Of a stretch of 64,000 nt of DNA, positions 28,109 through 37,545 are shown one piece after another. The notes beneath the pieces are model-generated. The model had not been told where the DNA came from and ran no database searches. It saw nothing but the letters and a program-made list of their open reading frames with translations. Origin of the DNA: Pseudoalteromonas shioyasakiensis (GTDB lineage: Bacteria > Pseudomonadota > Gammaproteobacteria > Enterobacterales > Alteromonadaceae). The translations under genes were made by a program, and so were the position numbers. Position 1 is the first letter of the stretch, and each line of letters opens with the position of its first letter. The DNA is taken from positions 1,446,001 through 1,510,000 of the forward strand of contig NZ_CP077770.1 of NCBI RefSeq assembly GCF_019134595.1, read 5' to 3'.

Positions 28109-28753
28109 GTGATACGTACCGTACTTTTACTCTGTGCATGCTGGGTTTTGCCTGTTTGCGCTGGCACTATTTACAGCCAGTTTCCAACAGAGGTTGACCC
28201 GCATGGTCACTATGTTTTTTATTCACATGGTTTTATCGTCGAAGGGACAAACCCTAAGCCTGTTCACAAAACCTTTGGTGTTTATGACTTTATTGCAGTA
28301 AAAGAAGTACTGACAGATGAGAGCTATCATTTAATTGCCTATCACAGGCCAAAAGACACTGAACCATTTACGTTTGCGAAGAAACTCGCTGCAGATGTTG
28401 AAGCATTGATCAGTGCCGGTGTTGCTGAGTCGAACATTAGTTTGGTTGGTTTTTCACGGGGCGGGGCATTGTCGATCCTAGCAGTCAATGAACTTAAACG
28501 TACACGTATCAACTTAATTATATTGGCAGGTTGTGCAGGCCTTATAAAAAATCACACATCAGTTAAGGCTTATGGCAAAGTGTATTCTATCTTTGGGAGC
28601 TCAGATCAGGTTGGCTCTTGCCAATTTTTAATTGATAGAAGTGACGTAACCAAGTTCGAAGAAATAAGCATTAATACAGGGCTCTCCCATGGTGCATTTT
28701 ATAAACCAAAAGATGAGTGGCTGTTACCAATTAAGAAGTGGCTAAAGGATTAA
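28109..28753 (+). CDS. Secreted alpha/beta-hydrolase-like protein
   Basis: The GTG at 28109 lies 7 bp after AAAGGA and is preferred over the ATG at 28103, which abuts that site. It gives 214 residues with a signal peptide (MIRTVLLLCACWVLPVCAG). GFSRGGALS carries the GxSxG nucleophile elbow; the C-terminal LSHGAFYKP could hold the catalytic His. The substrate is unknown. An esterase gene follows 2 bp later. The upstream NagR-type operator suggests induction by GlcNAc or chitin breakdown products (inference). Confidence 0.8.
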   Translation: MIRTVLLLCACWVLPVCAGTIYSQFPTEVDPHGHYVFYSHGFIVEGTNPKPVHKTFGVYDFIAVKEVLTDESYHLIAYHRPKDTEPFTFAKKLAADVEALISAGVAESNISLVGFSRGGALSILAVNELKRTRINLIILAGCAGLIKNHTSVKAYGKVYSIFGSSDQVGSCQFLIDRSDVTKFEEISINTGLSHGAFYKPKDEWLLPIKKWLKD

Positions 28754-28755
28754 TT

Positions 28756-29586
28756 ATGCCTTATATATTGCTCGTTTTTGTGATCAGTGTTTTGGGCGTG
28801 AGCGATGTAAGCCATGCTGAGCCGTTTACTTTGCCACGTACTAATACTGTGTTACTTAAAGATAAACATACCGAAAACGAATACCCAATTACGATTAAAT
28901 TGCCACGCAGCTACCAAAAGCAAAACCAGAAGCGTTACCCAGTTGTTTACCTATTAGATGCAAACTACAGTTTGCCAATTGCCTCTGGTGCTAGTCGCTT
29001 TATGATGAATTCTGGGGCTATAGAAGAGGTAATTATCGTTGCAGTAGGATATCAAAAAGGTGTAGCAGGGCTTAATAGCCGTATTTATGACTATACGCCA
29101 TTTGAAGATAAAAATTGGCAGCGTAAAACTGGCGGAGCTAGTCAGTATCTAAACTACCTAAAAAATACTGTATCGCCTTATATTGAGGCCAACTTCAGAA
29201 CAACCCAAAAAAGTACGTTAGTCGGTAACTCACTTGGCGGTTTATTTGCGGCTTATACCTTATTCACTGAGCCTTCGCTTTTTTCAAATTATATTATCGG
29301 CAGTCCTTCAGTGTGGTTTAAGCAGCACAGCCTTTTAGCTTTGCGTGTCGTACCCGCAGGTAAAGCAACTAAAGTGTATATTGGTATCGGCGAACTTGAA
29401 GAAAGCGAAGGTGAACAAATGGTGTCGGGGGCAAGGCAATTAGCAGCTAAAATTAATAATCAAAGTGGCGCGCTGGTTACAACAAATTTATTTGTTATCC
29501 CTCAGGCACGCCATGCAACTGCATTCCCAACAACGATTACCCAAGCCTTAGACTGGATTTACCAGGTTAATACCAACCCGCAATAA
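28756..29586 (+). CDS. Secreted Fes/IroE-like esterase, C-terminus supplied by a MITE
   Basis: The 276 residues begin MPYILLVFVISVLGVSDVSHA (signal peptide) behind AAGGA. The esterase D/Fes-like fold shows YPVVYLLDANY, GNSLGGLFAAYTLF (nucleophile Ser in GNSLGG) and a late HATAFPTT with the probable catalytic His. Relatives hydrolyse siderophore or acyl esters. The last five codons (NTNPQ) and the stop lie inside the MITE that begins at 29570, so the original C-terminus was replaced. The core active site is intact. It probably forms an operon with the preceding hydrolase. Confidence 0.82.
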   Translation: MPYILLVFVISVLGVSDVSHAEPFTLPRTNTVLLKDKHTENEYPITIKLPRSYQKQNQKRYPVVYLLDANYSLPIASGASRFMMNSGAIEEVIIVAVGYQKGVAGLNSRIYDYTPFEDKNWQRKTGGASQYLNYLKNTVSPYIEANFRTTQKSTLVGNSLGGLFAAYTLFTEPSLFSNYIIGSPSVWFKQHSLLALRVVPAGKATKVYIGIGELEESEGEQMVSGARQLAAKINNQSGALVTTNLFVIPQARHATAFPTTITQALDWIYQVNTNPQ

Positions 29587-29730
29587 TACTTAATCATTTT
29601 GAGGGATCAAACCTGTCGCTAACTGCGTTAAAAATTTCTCATTTAGAACAACTAAATAACGAAATTTTTGCCTTGTAATCAACGAGGTTTTATTGCCTCA
29701 AAATAGACTACTTAATTAAGCAGATTGGTA
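29570..29730. mobile_element. MITE-like element, copy 2
   Basis: 161 bp, identical to copy 1 (4341-4501) apart from two positions. A TA lies on the left (29568-29569), but TC lies on the right, so one side of the target duplication has changed or been lost. It forms the same near full-length hairpin. It overlaps the 3' end of the esterase gene and ends 9 bp before the ychJ stop. Confidence 0.85.
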
Positions 29731-29739
29731 TCAGAGCAA

Positions 29740-30219
29740 TTAAAGAGCGTGACACTTTTTATATTTTTTGCCGCTCCCACAAGGGCACTCGTCGTTACGG
29801 CCAATTTTAATATCTGCAACTGGCGTTATATCACCGTCTAGGTAACGCCAAAGGCCATCTTCTTTAATAAAACGCGACTTCTCGTGTAACTCACAATACA
29901 AGTTTTGGTAAAAGTAATTAGCTTTAAATTCTACAAAACCTTCTTGCTCGTTATGCTCAGTATCTAAAACACTTAGCTTGGTAAAACGGCAGCTATTAGC
30001 AAAATCTTTAATTTCGCGAACAGGGTTAGCGGCTTGCTGGCTTTGTGCATAGGTACTAAATACATATTTTGCATCTTTTAGTGCGTAAGCACTAAAACGA
30101 GAACGCATAAGTTGCTCTGGCGTATCAGCTTGGCTTGCACCTGTATGAAAAGGCTGGCAGCAAAGCTCGTAAGTCGATTCGCTGCCACAAGGACAAAGGG
30201 AGTGTGTGAGTGATGTCAT
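29740..30219 (-). CDS. YchJ-family protein with two SEC-C zinc motifs
   Basis: A 159-residue protein, close to E. coli YchJ (about 152). A SEC-C-like motif stands at each end: [13 protein letters not shown] near residue 9 and [13 protein letters not shown] at the C-terminus. An NTF2-like core lies between, with [20 protein letters not shown] motifs bind zinc and, in SecA, contact SecB and ribosomes. The function of YchJ is unknown. The downstream end lies close to MITE copy 2. Confidence 0.88.
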   Translation of the reverse strand: MTSLTHSLCPCGSESTYELCCQPFHTGASQADTPEQLMRSRFSAYALKDAKYVFSTYAQSQQAANPVREIKDFANSCRFTKLSVLDTEHNEQEGFVEFKANYFYQNLYCELHEKSRFIKEDGLWRYLDGDITPVADIKIGRNDECPCGSGKKYKKCHAL

Positions 30220-30259
30220 AACAACTTACCTAAAACTATAAATTGTTATTTTAACAAGC

Positions 30260-30697
30260 CTATTGTGGCTGCGGTACTAAATTGTTTAATTGAGCGCTTT
30301 TTGTAAAACAATAAAATTTAGCAGATGCCTGCTCAAGGTTTAAGTTCATCGAATCAAGTTGATGATTGTTTACAATATCTGTCCATGTGATCACAGCAGC
30401 AAAATTACCGTTATGTAATGCTGAACTAAGAACGTATTCAAGATTAACTAAATGTTTTTGTCTGATCACAAGAAGTTTGCTGGTATCAATCGAACACGAA
30501 TCTAGTAAGGCTTTACTAGGAACATGATCAGGAGCAATTAATAGTGTCCATGCATTTTGGCTATTGTAATGATGCAATACTTTTAATAGCTCAAAGGTTG
30601 CTGAAATTTCGTCTTCAATTTGAATTAAATTAACAGACGCTTTGTCGTTATCTTGTTGGTAGCTTTTAACTGTTCTTAAGGTAATTGGCTGTAACAT
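30260..30697 (-). CDS. sulA: SulA-like SOS cell-division inhibitor
   Basis: The 145 residues start at the ATG at 30697; a GTG at 30706 is also possible. The core WTLLIAPDHVPSKALLDSCS, LVNLEYVLSSALHNGNFAAVITW is colinear with the FtsZ-binding region of SulA, including the G-N-[YF]-xx-VI-x-W stretch. The N-terminus is shorter than in E. coli SulA (about 169). A LexA-like site lies at 30721-30740, upstream of the start. It is expected to block FtsZ polymerisation during DNA damage. It is not next to lexA here. Confidence 0.78.
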   Translation of the reverse strand: MLQPITLRTVKSYQQDNDKASVNLIQIEDEISATFELLKVLHHYNSQNAWTLLIAPDHVPSKALLDSCSIDTSKLLVIRQKHLVNLEYVLSSALHNGNFAAVITWTDIVNNHQLDSMNLNLEQASAKFYCFTKSAQLNNLVPQPQ

Positions 30698-30718
30698 AAC
30701 TTTCACTCACTGGTTGTT

Positions 30719-30946
30719 TATACAGTATGTGTATACAGTAGTTTATACAGTGTTTTTGCGCAAGTACTTTTTTGCTATTTTTTAACCAATTTTTCAGTTT
30801 TATTTTAGTTAAAATTATTTAATTGTTATTAAACAGTGGTTTACGGTTTTATTTTGAAGGTTGGAAAAGGTGAAAAATTTACCATTAAAGCTATACAGTG
30901 TTTTATACAGTACTGTGTAAACTGTTAAATTTTGATTCTATACAGG
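30719..30946. repeat. Six dispersed TATACAG octamer-like repeats
   Basis: TATACAGT occurs at 30719, 30732, 30744, 30892 and 30904, and TATACAGG at 30939, all in the gap between the SulA-like gene and the S9 peptidase gene. Three overlap the LexA-like region. The cluster near 30904-30915 contains ACAGTACTGT. These may be extra LexA half-sites. Confidence 0.6.
30721..30740 (-). promoter_or_regulatory. LexA-type box upstream of the SulA-like gene
   Basis: Read on the minus strand, TACTGTATACACATACTGTA agrees with the LexA consensus at 17 of 20 positions. One mismatch falls in the core of the right half-site. Its position just upstream of the start suits repression. Confidence 0.65.
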
Positions 30947-30961
30947 TGCTTTGCATAAAAA

Positions 30962-30980
30962 AGCCGGCATAATACCGGCT
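30962..30980 (-). terminator. Terminator of the S9 peptidase gene
   Basis: The stem AGCCGG/CCGGCT, followed on the minus strand by a T-run (A-run at 30957-30962 on the plus strand), lies 20 bp after the peptidase stop. Confidence 0.85.
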
Positions 30981-30999
30981 CTTTATCTTTGCAATTTTG

Positions 31000-32925
31000 C
31001 TATTTATCTAAGTAGGTATTTAAGAACTCAAGGTATGCATTTGAGGCTTTTATGCGGTTTTCTTTTTTAGTAAAACCATGGCCTTCATCATCGAATAATA
31101 CATATTCAACAGGCACACCATTTGCCTTTACAGCGGCAACAAGTTCATCGCTTTCAACTTGTAAAACGCGAGGGTCGTTAGCACCTTGGATCACCATTAA
31201 TGGCTTGGTGATGTTTTTAGCATGAAATAGTGGCGAAATGGCACGGTGACGTTCACCGTCTGTCGCTGGGTCGCCCATTTCATCATACAGTGCCTTTTTA
31301 AAGCTTTCCCACCATGGTGGAATCGAGTTTAAGGTTCTAACCCAGTTTGTTACACCAAATATATTAATGCCTACTTTGAACTCTTCAGGTTCAAAGGCAA
31401 GTGCTGCGGCGGTCATAAAGCCACCATAGCTGCCCCCCATGATGCCAATTTTATCAGCATCAACCCAATCTAGGCTTTGTAGGTGTTTTTTACCGTAAAC
31501 AATATCTTGTAAATCGTCAGTGCCATGTTTTTTATCATCTAAATGGAAGAAGGTTTTACCATAACCAGAACTGCCACGGTTATTAACTGCAAAAATGGCA
31601 TAACCATGATTGACTAGATGCTGCTGCATTGCACTATATCCTGTACGACTTTGGCCGCCAGGACCGCCGTGTACCCAAACTAAAGCAGGTACTTTGTTGT
31701 TGCTGTTAGCTTGCTTAGGCTTATATAAAACCCCAGGGATCTCTAGACCATCAAAGCTTTTAAAGCGCACAATTGTGCTTTCAACCAAGTCATTTTGATC
31801 AATTGCATCACTTAATGTGTTGGTTAATTGTTTAGCTTTTGATTCACCGAGTTGCCACACAAATAGGTTACTTGGCGAGGTATCTGAATTTAAATAAAAC
31901 GCCATGGTCTTTTCATCAGCTGAAAAGTTCACACCACGTAAGTTACCAGCTGGCAGCGATGGCATGGCAATACCTTTACCTGTGGTGGTATCAATTATCG
32001 ACACTTTAGTGCTTGCGTCAGCATTAACACCGCTTACTTGATAACGGCCAGATTTAGAGAAGTAAATAAAGCTCACATCCCACTCATCTTTGAGGGCAGG
32101 GCTGTGCTCGCCGGTCGTTAAGTCATAGCGCCACACCTCTGCAAATTCACCTTTGGCATCGGTTGAGTAATATAATGATTTACTGTCTCTTGAGAAGGTT
32201 TCTGGGCCATATTTAGCGTCGTCGTCATGACGGGTAATGAGCTCTGGTTTCAGTGTTTTTTTACGCGTATCGAGAATAAAAACATCGCTGTCTTTGTTCG
32301 AATTGTTTTTCGATAAAGCAATAAAGCGGCCGTCAGGGCTGATTGCGCCGACATCTAGCCCCATAGTATTTTGATAAACAGGCGTTACTTCATAGCTGTT
32401 AGCATCAACACGATATAGGTCCATAAACTTAGCATCACGCTGATTGCTGGTTATAAAAAAGTGTTTACCGTCTTCTGTGAAGCCTGCAAATCCTGCACGG
32501 GTTTCTTCACCCGGCGTAAGATCTTTAACTGTGCCATCTGTTTCGCGAACATAGATGTGATAACGCTCGTTACCGCCTGAGTCTTTAGTAAATAGTACGC
32601 GCTCATCTTTAGGGAAATAAGCCACAGCATAAGTACTGTCTTCAAAGTCTGTTAAGCGGGTTTTTTTGGCGGTTTTTATATCTACTTCATAAAGGCTATA
32701 AATGCCGCTTTCGTCACTGCTAACGAGTATTTTGTCGCCTTTCGGTGAAAAGCTGCTGCCCATAATTGAGGTTGTATCAAAAAAGGTTTCAGCGTCGTAC
32801 TGTTTTACAGTTTGGCTTTGTTGCACGCTTTCGGTGCTACTTGTTGATGGGGTTGATTGAGAACATCCTGCAAGCGCAAGGCTAAGTGCGCATGCAACGG
32901 CAGCTAGTTGAAAACTCGGTTTCAT
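31000..32925 (-). CDS. S9-family serine peptidase, lipoprotein
   Basis: A 641-residue prolyl-oligopeptidase-type enzyme. The N-terminus MKPSFQLAAVACALSLALAGCSQS is a lipoprotein signal with lipobox LAGC. A beta-propeller follows (to about 370), then the catalytic domain with VWVHGGPGGQS, GGSYGGFMTAAA (nucleophile Ser), GANDPRVLQVES (Asp) and DDEGHGF (His). It probably trims peptides in the periplasm. It stands alone, with a terminator directly downstream. Confidence 0.93.
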   Translation of the reverse strand: MKPSFQLAAVACALSLALAGCSQSTPSTSSTESVQQSQTVKQYDAETFFDTTSIMGSSFSPKGDKILVSSDESGIYSLYEVDIKTAKKTRLTDFEDSTYAVAYFPKDERVLFTKDSGGNERYHIYVRETDGTVKDLTPGEETRAGFAGFTEDGKHFFITSNQRDAKFMDLYRVDANSYEVTPVYQNTMGLDVGAISPDGRFIALSKNNSNKDSDVFILDTRKKTLKPELITRHDDDAKYGPETFSRDSKSLYYSTDAKGEFAEVWRYDLTTGEHSPALKDEWDVSFIYFSKSGRYQVSGVNADASTKVSIIDTTTGKGIAMPSLPAGNLRGVNFSADEKTMAFYLNSDTSPSNLFVWQLGESKAKQLTNTLSDAIDQNDLVESTIVRFKSFDGLEIPGVLYKPKQANSNNKVPALVWVHGGPGGQSRTGYSAMQQHLVNHGYAIFAVNNRGSSGYGKTFFHLDDKKHGTDDLQDIVYGKKHLQSLDWVDADKIGIMGGSYGGFMTAAALAFEPEEFKVGINIFGVTNWVRTLNSIPPWWESFKKALYDEMGDPATDGERHRAISPLFHAKNITKPLMVIQGANDPRVLQVESDELVAAVKANGVPVEYVLFDDEGHGFTKKENRIKASNAYLEFLNTYLDK

Positions 32926-33074
32926 TGTAATTATTCCTTGTTAATTTTTCGTTATCAAGTGTTGCCTGTTCATAATCTAAACGCAAGTTTTACCCGTTCG
33001 ATATTTGTTACAAATCATGTAAATAAATAGGGACATGAGTGTGCTACTATTTTTTCATTATTAAAGGAATAAAC

Positions 33075-33665
33075 ATGATTGAAATTAACAACCTCAATAA
33101 GCGCTTTGCTTCAGCCCACGTTTTTGAAAACTACAGTAAGCAATTACAAAGTAAACGAGTTTGTTTACAGGCAGCGAATGGCAAAGGAAAAACAACATTA
33201 CTGATGATACTAGCTGGCCTTGAAAAGCCACAATCAGGGCAGGTTTTATATAATAATGAAGCATTAAAGTCGCCGCAAAACGATGTTTCAATTGCTAGCG
33301 ACCGTATTGCTCTGCCAGATTTTTTAACCGCGCGACAAGTTATTGAACTTAGTTGCAAGGCGTTAAAGAAAGATATGCCTGAGCAACTCATTACTGGATT
33401 TAACTTTACAGAGCACCTTAATACTCGTTTTAATGCTTTGTCGAGTGGTAACCAAAAGAAATGCCAGCTTATCACTGCTTTTTTAAAGCAAGCCCCATTT
33501 TTGCTTTTGGATGAACCGAGTGCAGCACTTGATCAAACAAGTATTCAATTTTTGCTGACTTTACTTGATGGCTACTTAGATGATAAACCTAATGGGCAAG
33601 TCATCATTACAAGCCACGAACCTGAGGTGTTTATACAGCATGGTTTTGAGTGCACAACATTATGA
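33075..33665 (+). CDS. ABC transporter ATP-binding protein, short
   Basis: The 196 residues start from the ATG behind AAAGGA. The Walker A region reads AANGKGKTTLL (the usual GxxGxGKS/T becomes A-N-G-K-G-K-T). The signature motif is LSSGNQKKCQLI and Walker B is FLLLDEPSAALD. The size and order (ATPase then one membrane protein) recall CcmA-like or small export systems. The ATGA overlap with the next gene at 33662-33665 implies translational coupling. The substrate is unknown. Confidence 0.85.
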   Translation: MIEINNLNKRFASAHVFENYSKQLQSKRVCLQAANGKGKTTLLMILAGLEKPQSGQVLYNNEALKSPQNDVSIASDRIALPDFLTARQVIELSCKALKKDMPEQLITGFNFTEHLNTRFNALSSGNQKKCQLITAFLKQAPFLLLDEPSAALDQTSIQFLLTLLDGYLDDKPNGQVIITSHEPEVFIQHGFECTTL

Positions 33666-34756
33666 TTGAATCTCTTGCTAGCTACGTGTCATTCCTTTCT
33701 TATAGATACCTCGCATATACGACCACTCTCAAAAGCATGCTATCTCAGTTAAAGAGTTTTAGCTTGCTGTTCGCACTCGTACTAGGCCCTGCATTTCTTG
33801 GTATGGTTTTACTTTTGTTTTTAGGGCTTGGAAAAATAGTCGATAGCCATGCAGCACCTGCTTACGGTGCAAAATTAGCAGTGGTTTATCTTTTACTTGA
33901 ATCGGTGATGTTATGGGCCATGGCGCCAGCCATTAAAAATGAGCAAAATAGGGCGTTTCAGCGAAGTCTTTATAAATCCAGTTGGCGAGTATGTGTTGAC
34001 TGCAAGTTACTACTTTTAAGTAATGCTTGGCTTATTGCCAGTTTACTAATAGCAGTAGATCTATCGTTAAAGCAATGGCTACAAGTACCACATTTTATGC
34101 TGTTTATGTTGTTGCAGTGGTTATGTGGAGTATTTGTTCTTTACAGGCCTCGTGCACTTTTTTATAGTTTATTGCTCAGTTCTGTAATGGTATTACTGCC
34201 AGCTAGTTTAACGTCAATGCAGTACTTTTTGGGCTTTGTTGCTATTTTCGGCTGTTCGATTTTACTCCCACCTGTAAGAATAAGTCATAAGTTAAAAGTA
34301 CACTCGCTTGCTTTATTTTGGCTTAGTTACTTTATACAGCACAGCTGGAGCTTAATATGGCGTGGCTCAGTATTGCTTGCATGCTTGCTCACTTTATTAC
34401 AGCTAATTGCAGTTCGTAATGACTTTAGTGACTTGATACAAGCAGTGGCTTTTTCAGTATGTGTGTTGCTAACAAGCTCGCTGCAGTTCGATTGCTTGGC
34501 TGTTTTTAAAAAATATCGGCTGTTCTTTCAAAGCAATAACCAAGATAAGCCGTTTTATATAAGCCAGTTTTTACCGAGCCTTATATTTTTTGCTGTTGCT
34601 TTAATTGTCGTGATAAGCATGCTTGGCACTAACTTGATTTACATCCTCATTGGGGCAGTATGGTGTGTAGTACAGCAATATTTAGCGCAAAAAAAACCAG
34701 CGCAATTTGCGCTGGTTTGGTTTTTCATAACAATTGGAATTGTTTTGCTAGCTTAA
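33662..34756 (+). CDS. ABC transporter membrane protein
   Basis: A very hydrophobic 364-residue protein with about ten predicted helices and no recognisable domain motif. Its start overlaps the stop of the ATPase gene (ATGA), so it should be the permease of that pair. The final coding part carries an inverted repeat that acts as a terminator (34694-34718). The stop overlaps that of the convergent fadE by three bases. Function unknown. Confidence 0.75.
   Translation: MIESLASYVSFLSYRYLAYTTTLKSMLSQLKSFSLLFALVLGPAFLGMVLLLFLGLGKIVDSHAAPAYGAKLAVVYLLLESVMLWAMAPAIKNEQNRAFQRSLYKSSWRVCVDCKLLLLSNAWLIASLLIAVDLSLKQWLQVPHFMLFMLLQWLCGVFVLYRPRALFYSLLLSSVMVLLPASLTSMQYFLGFVAIFGCSILLPPVRISHKLKVHSLALFWLSYFIQHSWSLIWRGSVLLACLLTLLQLIAVRNDFSDLIQAVAFSVCVLLTSSLQFDCLAVFKKYRLFFQSNNQDKPFYISQFLPSLIFFAVALIVVISMLGTNLIYILIGAVWCVVQQYLAQKKPAQFALVWFFITIGIVLLA
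34687..34726. terminator. Bidirectional terminator inside the 3' coding end of the permease gene
   Basis: AAACCAGCGCAA (34694-34705) pairs with TTGCGCTGGTTT (34707-34718) around a single T. There are A-runs before it and T-runs after it. It lies within codons of the permease, serving both it and the convergent fadE. Confidence 0.8.
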
Positions 34757-37209
34757 GCGGCGTCAGCTTTTTTATTGCTCTCGCCGCGGGCAACACTGCC
34801 GGCAACTAAGTCAGCTGGGTCAAAGTCGTCAACGTTAATAACGTCAAGACGGGCTTTTTCAACTGCAGCTAGTTTGTCGGCTTCAGCTTGGCTTAAAATA
34901 CCTGCCTCTAGGCCCATTTGCGCTACTTTATCAAGCTGGAAGAAAGGCAGTTTCACGCCTTTTTCACGGCATACCTTGTCAAACAGAGGCTCAACTTCAA
35001 GAATGTCTTTCAGCGTTTGCTCTTGACGACCAACTAAGTTAAGCGGCTCGTTTTTAAGGTAAATGTAGTTAGCTAAACGATTACGAGTTTCGCTCGGTAC
35101 TTGTAATAAGTGAGCAAGTTTATGCTCCAGCTTATCAGTAGGCTTACGAACTGGACGACCGAATGGGAATAACATGATTTTTAGCATTGCACGTAGTGGT
35201 GCAGATGGCATGTTATTGATTAAGTCAGCTAGTGCACGTTGGCAGTGGTAAAGGTGATCTTGGCAGCTCCATTGAACAAGCGCAAAATCTTCTTTTTTAC
35301 GGCCTTCGTCGTTGTAACGTTTAAGTGTTGCAGATACAAGGTATAAGTAGCTTAGTAAGTCACCTAAACGTGCAGAGATACGCTCTTTACGTTTTAATGA
35401 ACCACCAAATACGGCCATGCTGATATCTGACATTAATGCTAATGATGCACTGAAACGTGACGCAACACGATAAAACTCAGCGGTTTCGTCTTTGTACGGC
35501 GCACTTGTGAAACGAGCATTGGTTAATGCTAACCACTTAGTACGAACAAGGTTCGAAATAGTAAAGCCAACGTGGCCCATTAACGCTTTATCGAATACTG
35601 CAAGCGCTTCTTCGCGATCTTCAATTGCACAAGCACCTAATTCAGTTAACACAAATGGATGACAACGAATTGCACCTTGACCATAAATGATCATGTTACG
35701 CGTTAATATATTTGCACCTTCAACGGTAATTGCAATTGGCGCACCTTGGTAGCCACGGCCTAAGTAGTTGTTTGGACCAAGCATGATGCCTTTACCACCA
35801 TGAACATCCATGCCGTGAATCGTTGCTTCACGCATTTGCTCAGTTAAGTGGTATTTGATAATCGCAGATACAACCGATGGTTTTTCACCAAGGTCAACAG
35901 CCCCTGTAGACATGCTAACTGCAGCATCTGAGCTATATGCGTAACCTGCAAGTTTTGCCATTGATTCTTCAACACCTTCCATTTGACCAATTGGTAAACG
36001 GAATTGACGACGAATACGGCTGTAAGAGCCTGTTGCAAGCGCAATTGTTTTAATGCCACCTGTTGAGTTAGACGGCAATGTAATTGCACGACCAACAGAT
36101 AAACATTCAACCAGCATACGCCAGCCTTGACCTGCCATTTTCGGGCCACCAATGATGTAATCAAGTGGTACGAAGATATCTTTACCGCGAGTAGGACCAT
36201 TTTGGAATGGAACGTTTAGCGGGAAGTGACGACGGCCAATTTCTACTCCAGGAGTGTCAGTTGGGATAAGCGCACAGGTAATACCAGGCTCTTTATCATC
36301 ACCTAGTAAACCGTCAGGATCTTGTAGTTTAAATGCAAGACCAAGCACAGTCGCAACTGGGGCAAGAGTAATGTAACGCTTGTTCCATGTTAGGCTAATA
36401 CCAACAACTTCTTCGCCGTTCCATTGACCTTTACAAACAACACCGTAATCAGGAATTGCACTTGCGTCAGAACCGGCTTCTGGTGATGTTAAAGCAAAAC
36501 ATGGAATTTCTTGACCACTTGCTAAGCGTGGTAAGTAATGATCTTTTTGCTCTTTAGTACCATAGTGCTGAAGTAATTCGCCCGGACCTAATGAGTTAGG
36601 TACACCTACGATAGAAGAAAGTAGCGTCGATTTACTGGTTAACTTTTGCAGTACACATGATTGTGCATAAGCAGAAAACTCTAAACCGCCGAATTCCTTT
36701 TTGATGATCATGGCAAAGAATTTATTATCTTTTAGATATTGCCAAACATCTTGCGGTAAATCGGTTAGTTCGTGAGTTGCGTGCCAGTCATCTAGCATGC
36801 TGCACACTTCTTCAACTGGACCATCAATAAACGCTTGTTCTTCGATAGTAAGCTTAGGTGCTGGGTATTGGTGTAATTTGTTCCAGTCAGGACGACCGCA
36901 AAAAAGATCCGCTTCCCACCACGTAGTACCGGCATCGATTGCTGATTTTTCAGTATCCGACATAGTCGGGGTTACTTTTTTGAAAGCAGCGAAGATAGGT
37001 TTAATGATGTATTGTTGACGAACGCCAGTCACAGAAAGTGGCACAGCGATAAGTAAGAATAGTAGCCAACTAATTGCGCCAAACGCGCCAGCAAATGTGC
37101 CAACAAGTAAAGTCGCAACGGCAATACCTAAGCAGGTATTCCAGCTTGCTCTGTGGTAACTCGCAATACTAAGCAGCACGAGTAAACCAAGTAAAAATAT
37201 GAGAGTCAT
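34753..37209 (-). CDS. fadE: Acyl-CoA dehydrogenase FadE
   Basis: First step of fatty-acid beta-oxidation: acyl-CoA to trans-2-enoyl-CoA with FAD. At 818 residues it fits the large FadE class (E. coli about 814). Two N-terminal membrane helices are visible. The dehydrogenase core includes [58 protein letters not shown] and [23 protein letters not shown]. It is transcribed alone. A FadR-like palindrome lies 15-31 bp upstream of the start. Confidence 0.95.
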   Translation of the reverse strand: MTLIFLLGLLVLLSIASYHRASWNTCLGIAVATLLVGTFAGAFGAISWLLFLLIAVPLSVTGVRQQYIIKPIFAAFKKVTPTMSDTEKSAIDAGTTWWEADLFCGRPDWNKLHQYPAPKLTIEEQAFIDGPVEEVCSMLDDWHATHELTDLPQDVWQYLKDNKFFAMIIKKEFGGLEFSAYAQSCVLQKLTSKSTLLSSIVGVPNSLGPGELLQHYGTKEQKDHYLPRLASGQEIPCFALTSPEAGSDASAIPDYGVVCKGQWNGEEVVGISLTWNKRYITLAPVATVLGLAFKLQDPDGLLGDDKEPGITCALIPTDTPGVEIGRRHFPLNVPFQNGPTRGKDIFVPLDYIIGGPKMAGQGWRMLVECLSVGRAITLPSNSTGGIKTIALATGSYSRIRRQFRLPIGQMEGVEESMAKLAGYAYSSDAAVSMSTGAVDLGEKPSVVSAIIKYHLTEQMREATIHGMDVHGGKGIMLGPNNYLGRGYQGAPIAITVEGANILTRNMIIYGQGAIRCHPFVLTELGACAIEDREEALAVFDKALMGHVGFTISNLVRTKWLALTNARFTSAPYKDETAEFYRVASRFSASLALMSDISMAVFGGSLKRKERISARLGDLLSYLYLVSATLKRYNDEGRKKEDFALVQWSCQDHLYHCQRALADLINNMPSAPLRAMLKIMLFPFGRPVRKPTDKLEHKLAHLLQVPSETRNRLANYIYLKNEPLNLVGRQEQTLKDILEVEPLFDKVCREKGVKLPFFQLDKVAQMGLEAGILSQAEADKLAAVEKARLDVINVDDFDPADLVAGSVARGESNKKADAA

Positions 37210-37223
37210 TGATTATTCCTTAA

Positions 37224-37240
37224 TAGAGGTCAGACCACCT
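37224..37240 (-). promoter_or_regulatory. FadR-like operator upstream of fadE
   Basis: The inverted repeat TAGAGGTCAGACCACCT contains GGTCAGACC, the core of the FadR consensus (TGGTCNGACCA). Its position just upstream of fadE fits repression relieved by acyl-CoA. That the regulator is FadR is an inference; the outer bases deviate. Confidence 0.5.
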
Positions 37241-37545
37241 CTTTTAGAGTAGCGCTAGAAAAGCGAATTATCAAGAGGGGAACAAGGATTAAAACGGCTT
37301 GTTTGGTGAGTTTTATTATTTTAAAAATAGCTATCAGTGCAAAAACATTTACAGTAGATGAGTAATTGTTGAGTAATTACTTATAATCAGCGCCGTTATA
37401 CTTACGATTAGTTGTGAATTGCTCAGATAGTTCTGAAAATCTCAGCATAGCAGTTGCCATCCTTAGCGGTATGTTTAACAATGAGCGCAGGCAGGGATCA
37501 GCCCATCATGCCTTCCTTCGATTAGTTTTATAGGTTAAGAGTTCT
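37241..37545. other. Intergenic region between fadE and the YafJ-like gene
   Basis: A 300-bp divergent gap. Apart from the FadR-like site there is no clear operator. A short poly-purine ribosome site (AGGTTAAGAG) precedes the plus-strand ATG at 37546. No small gene with a convincing ribosome site was found. Confidence 0.4.
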
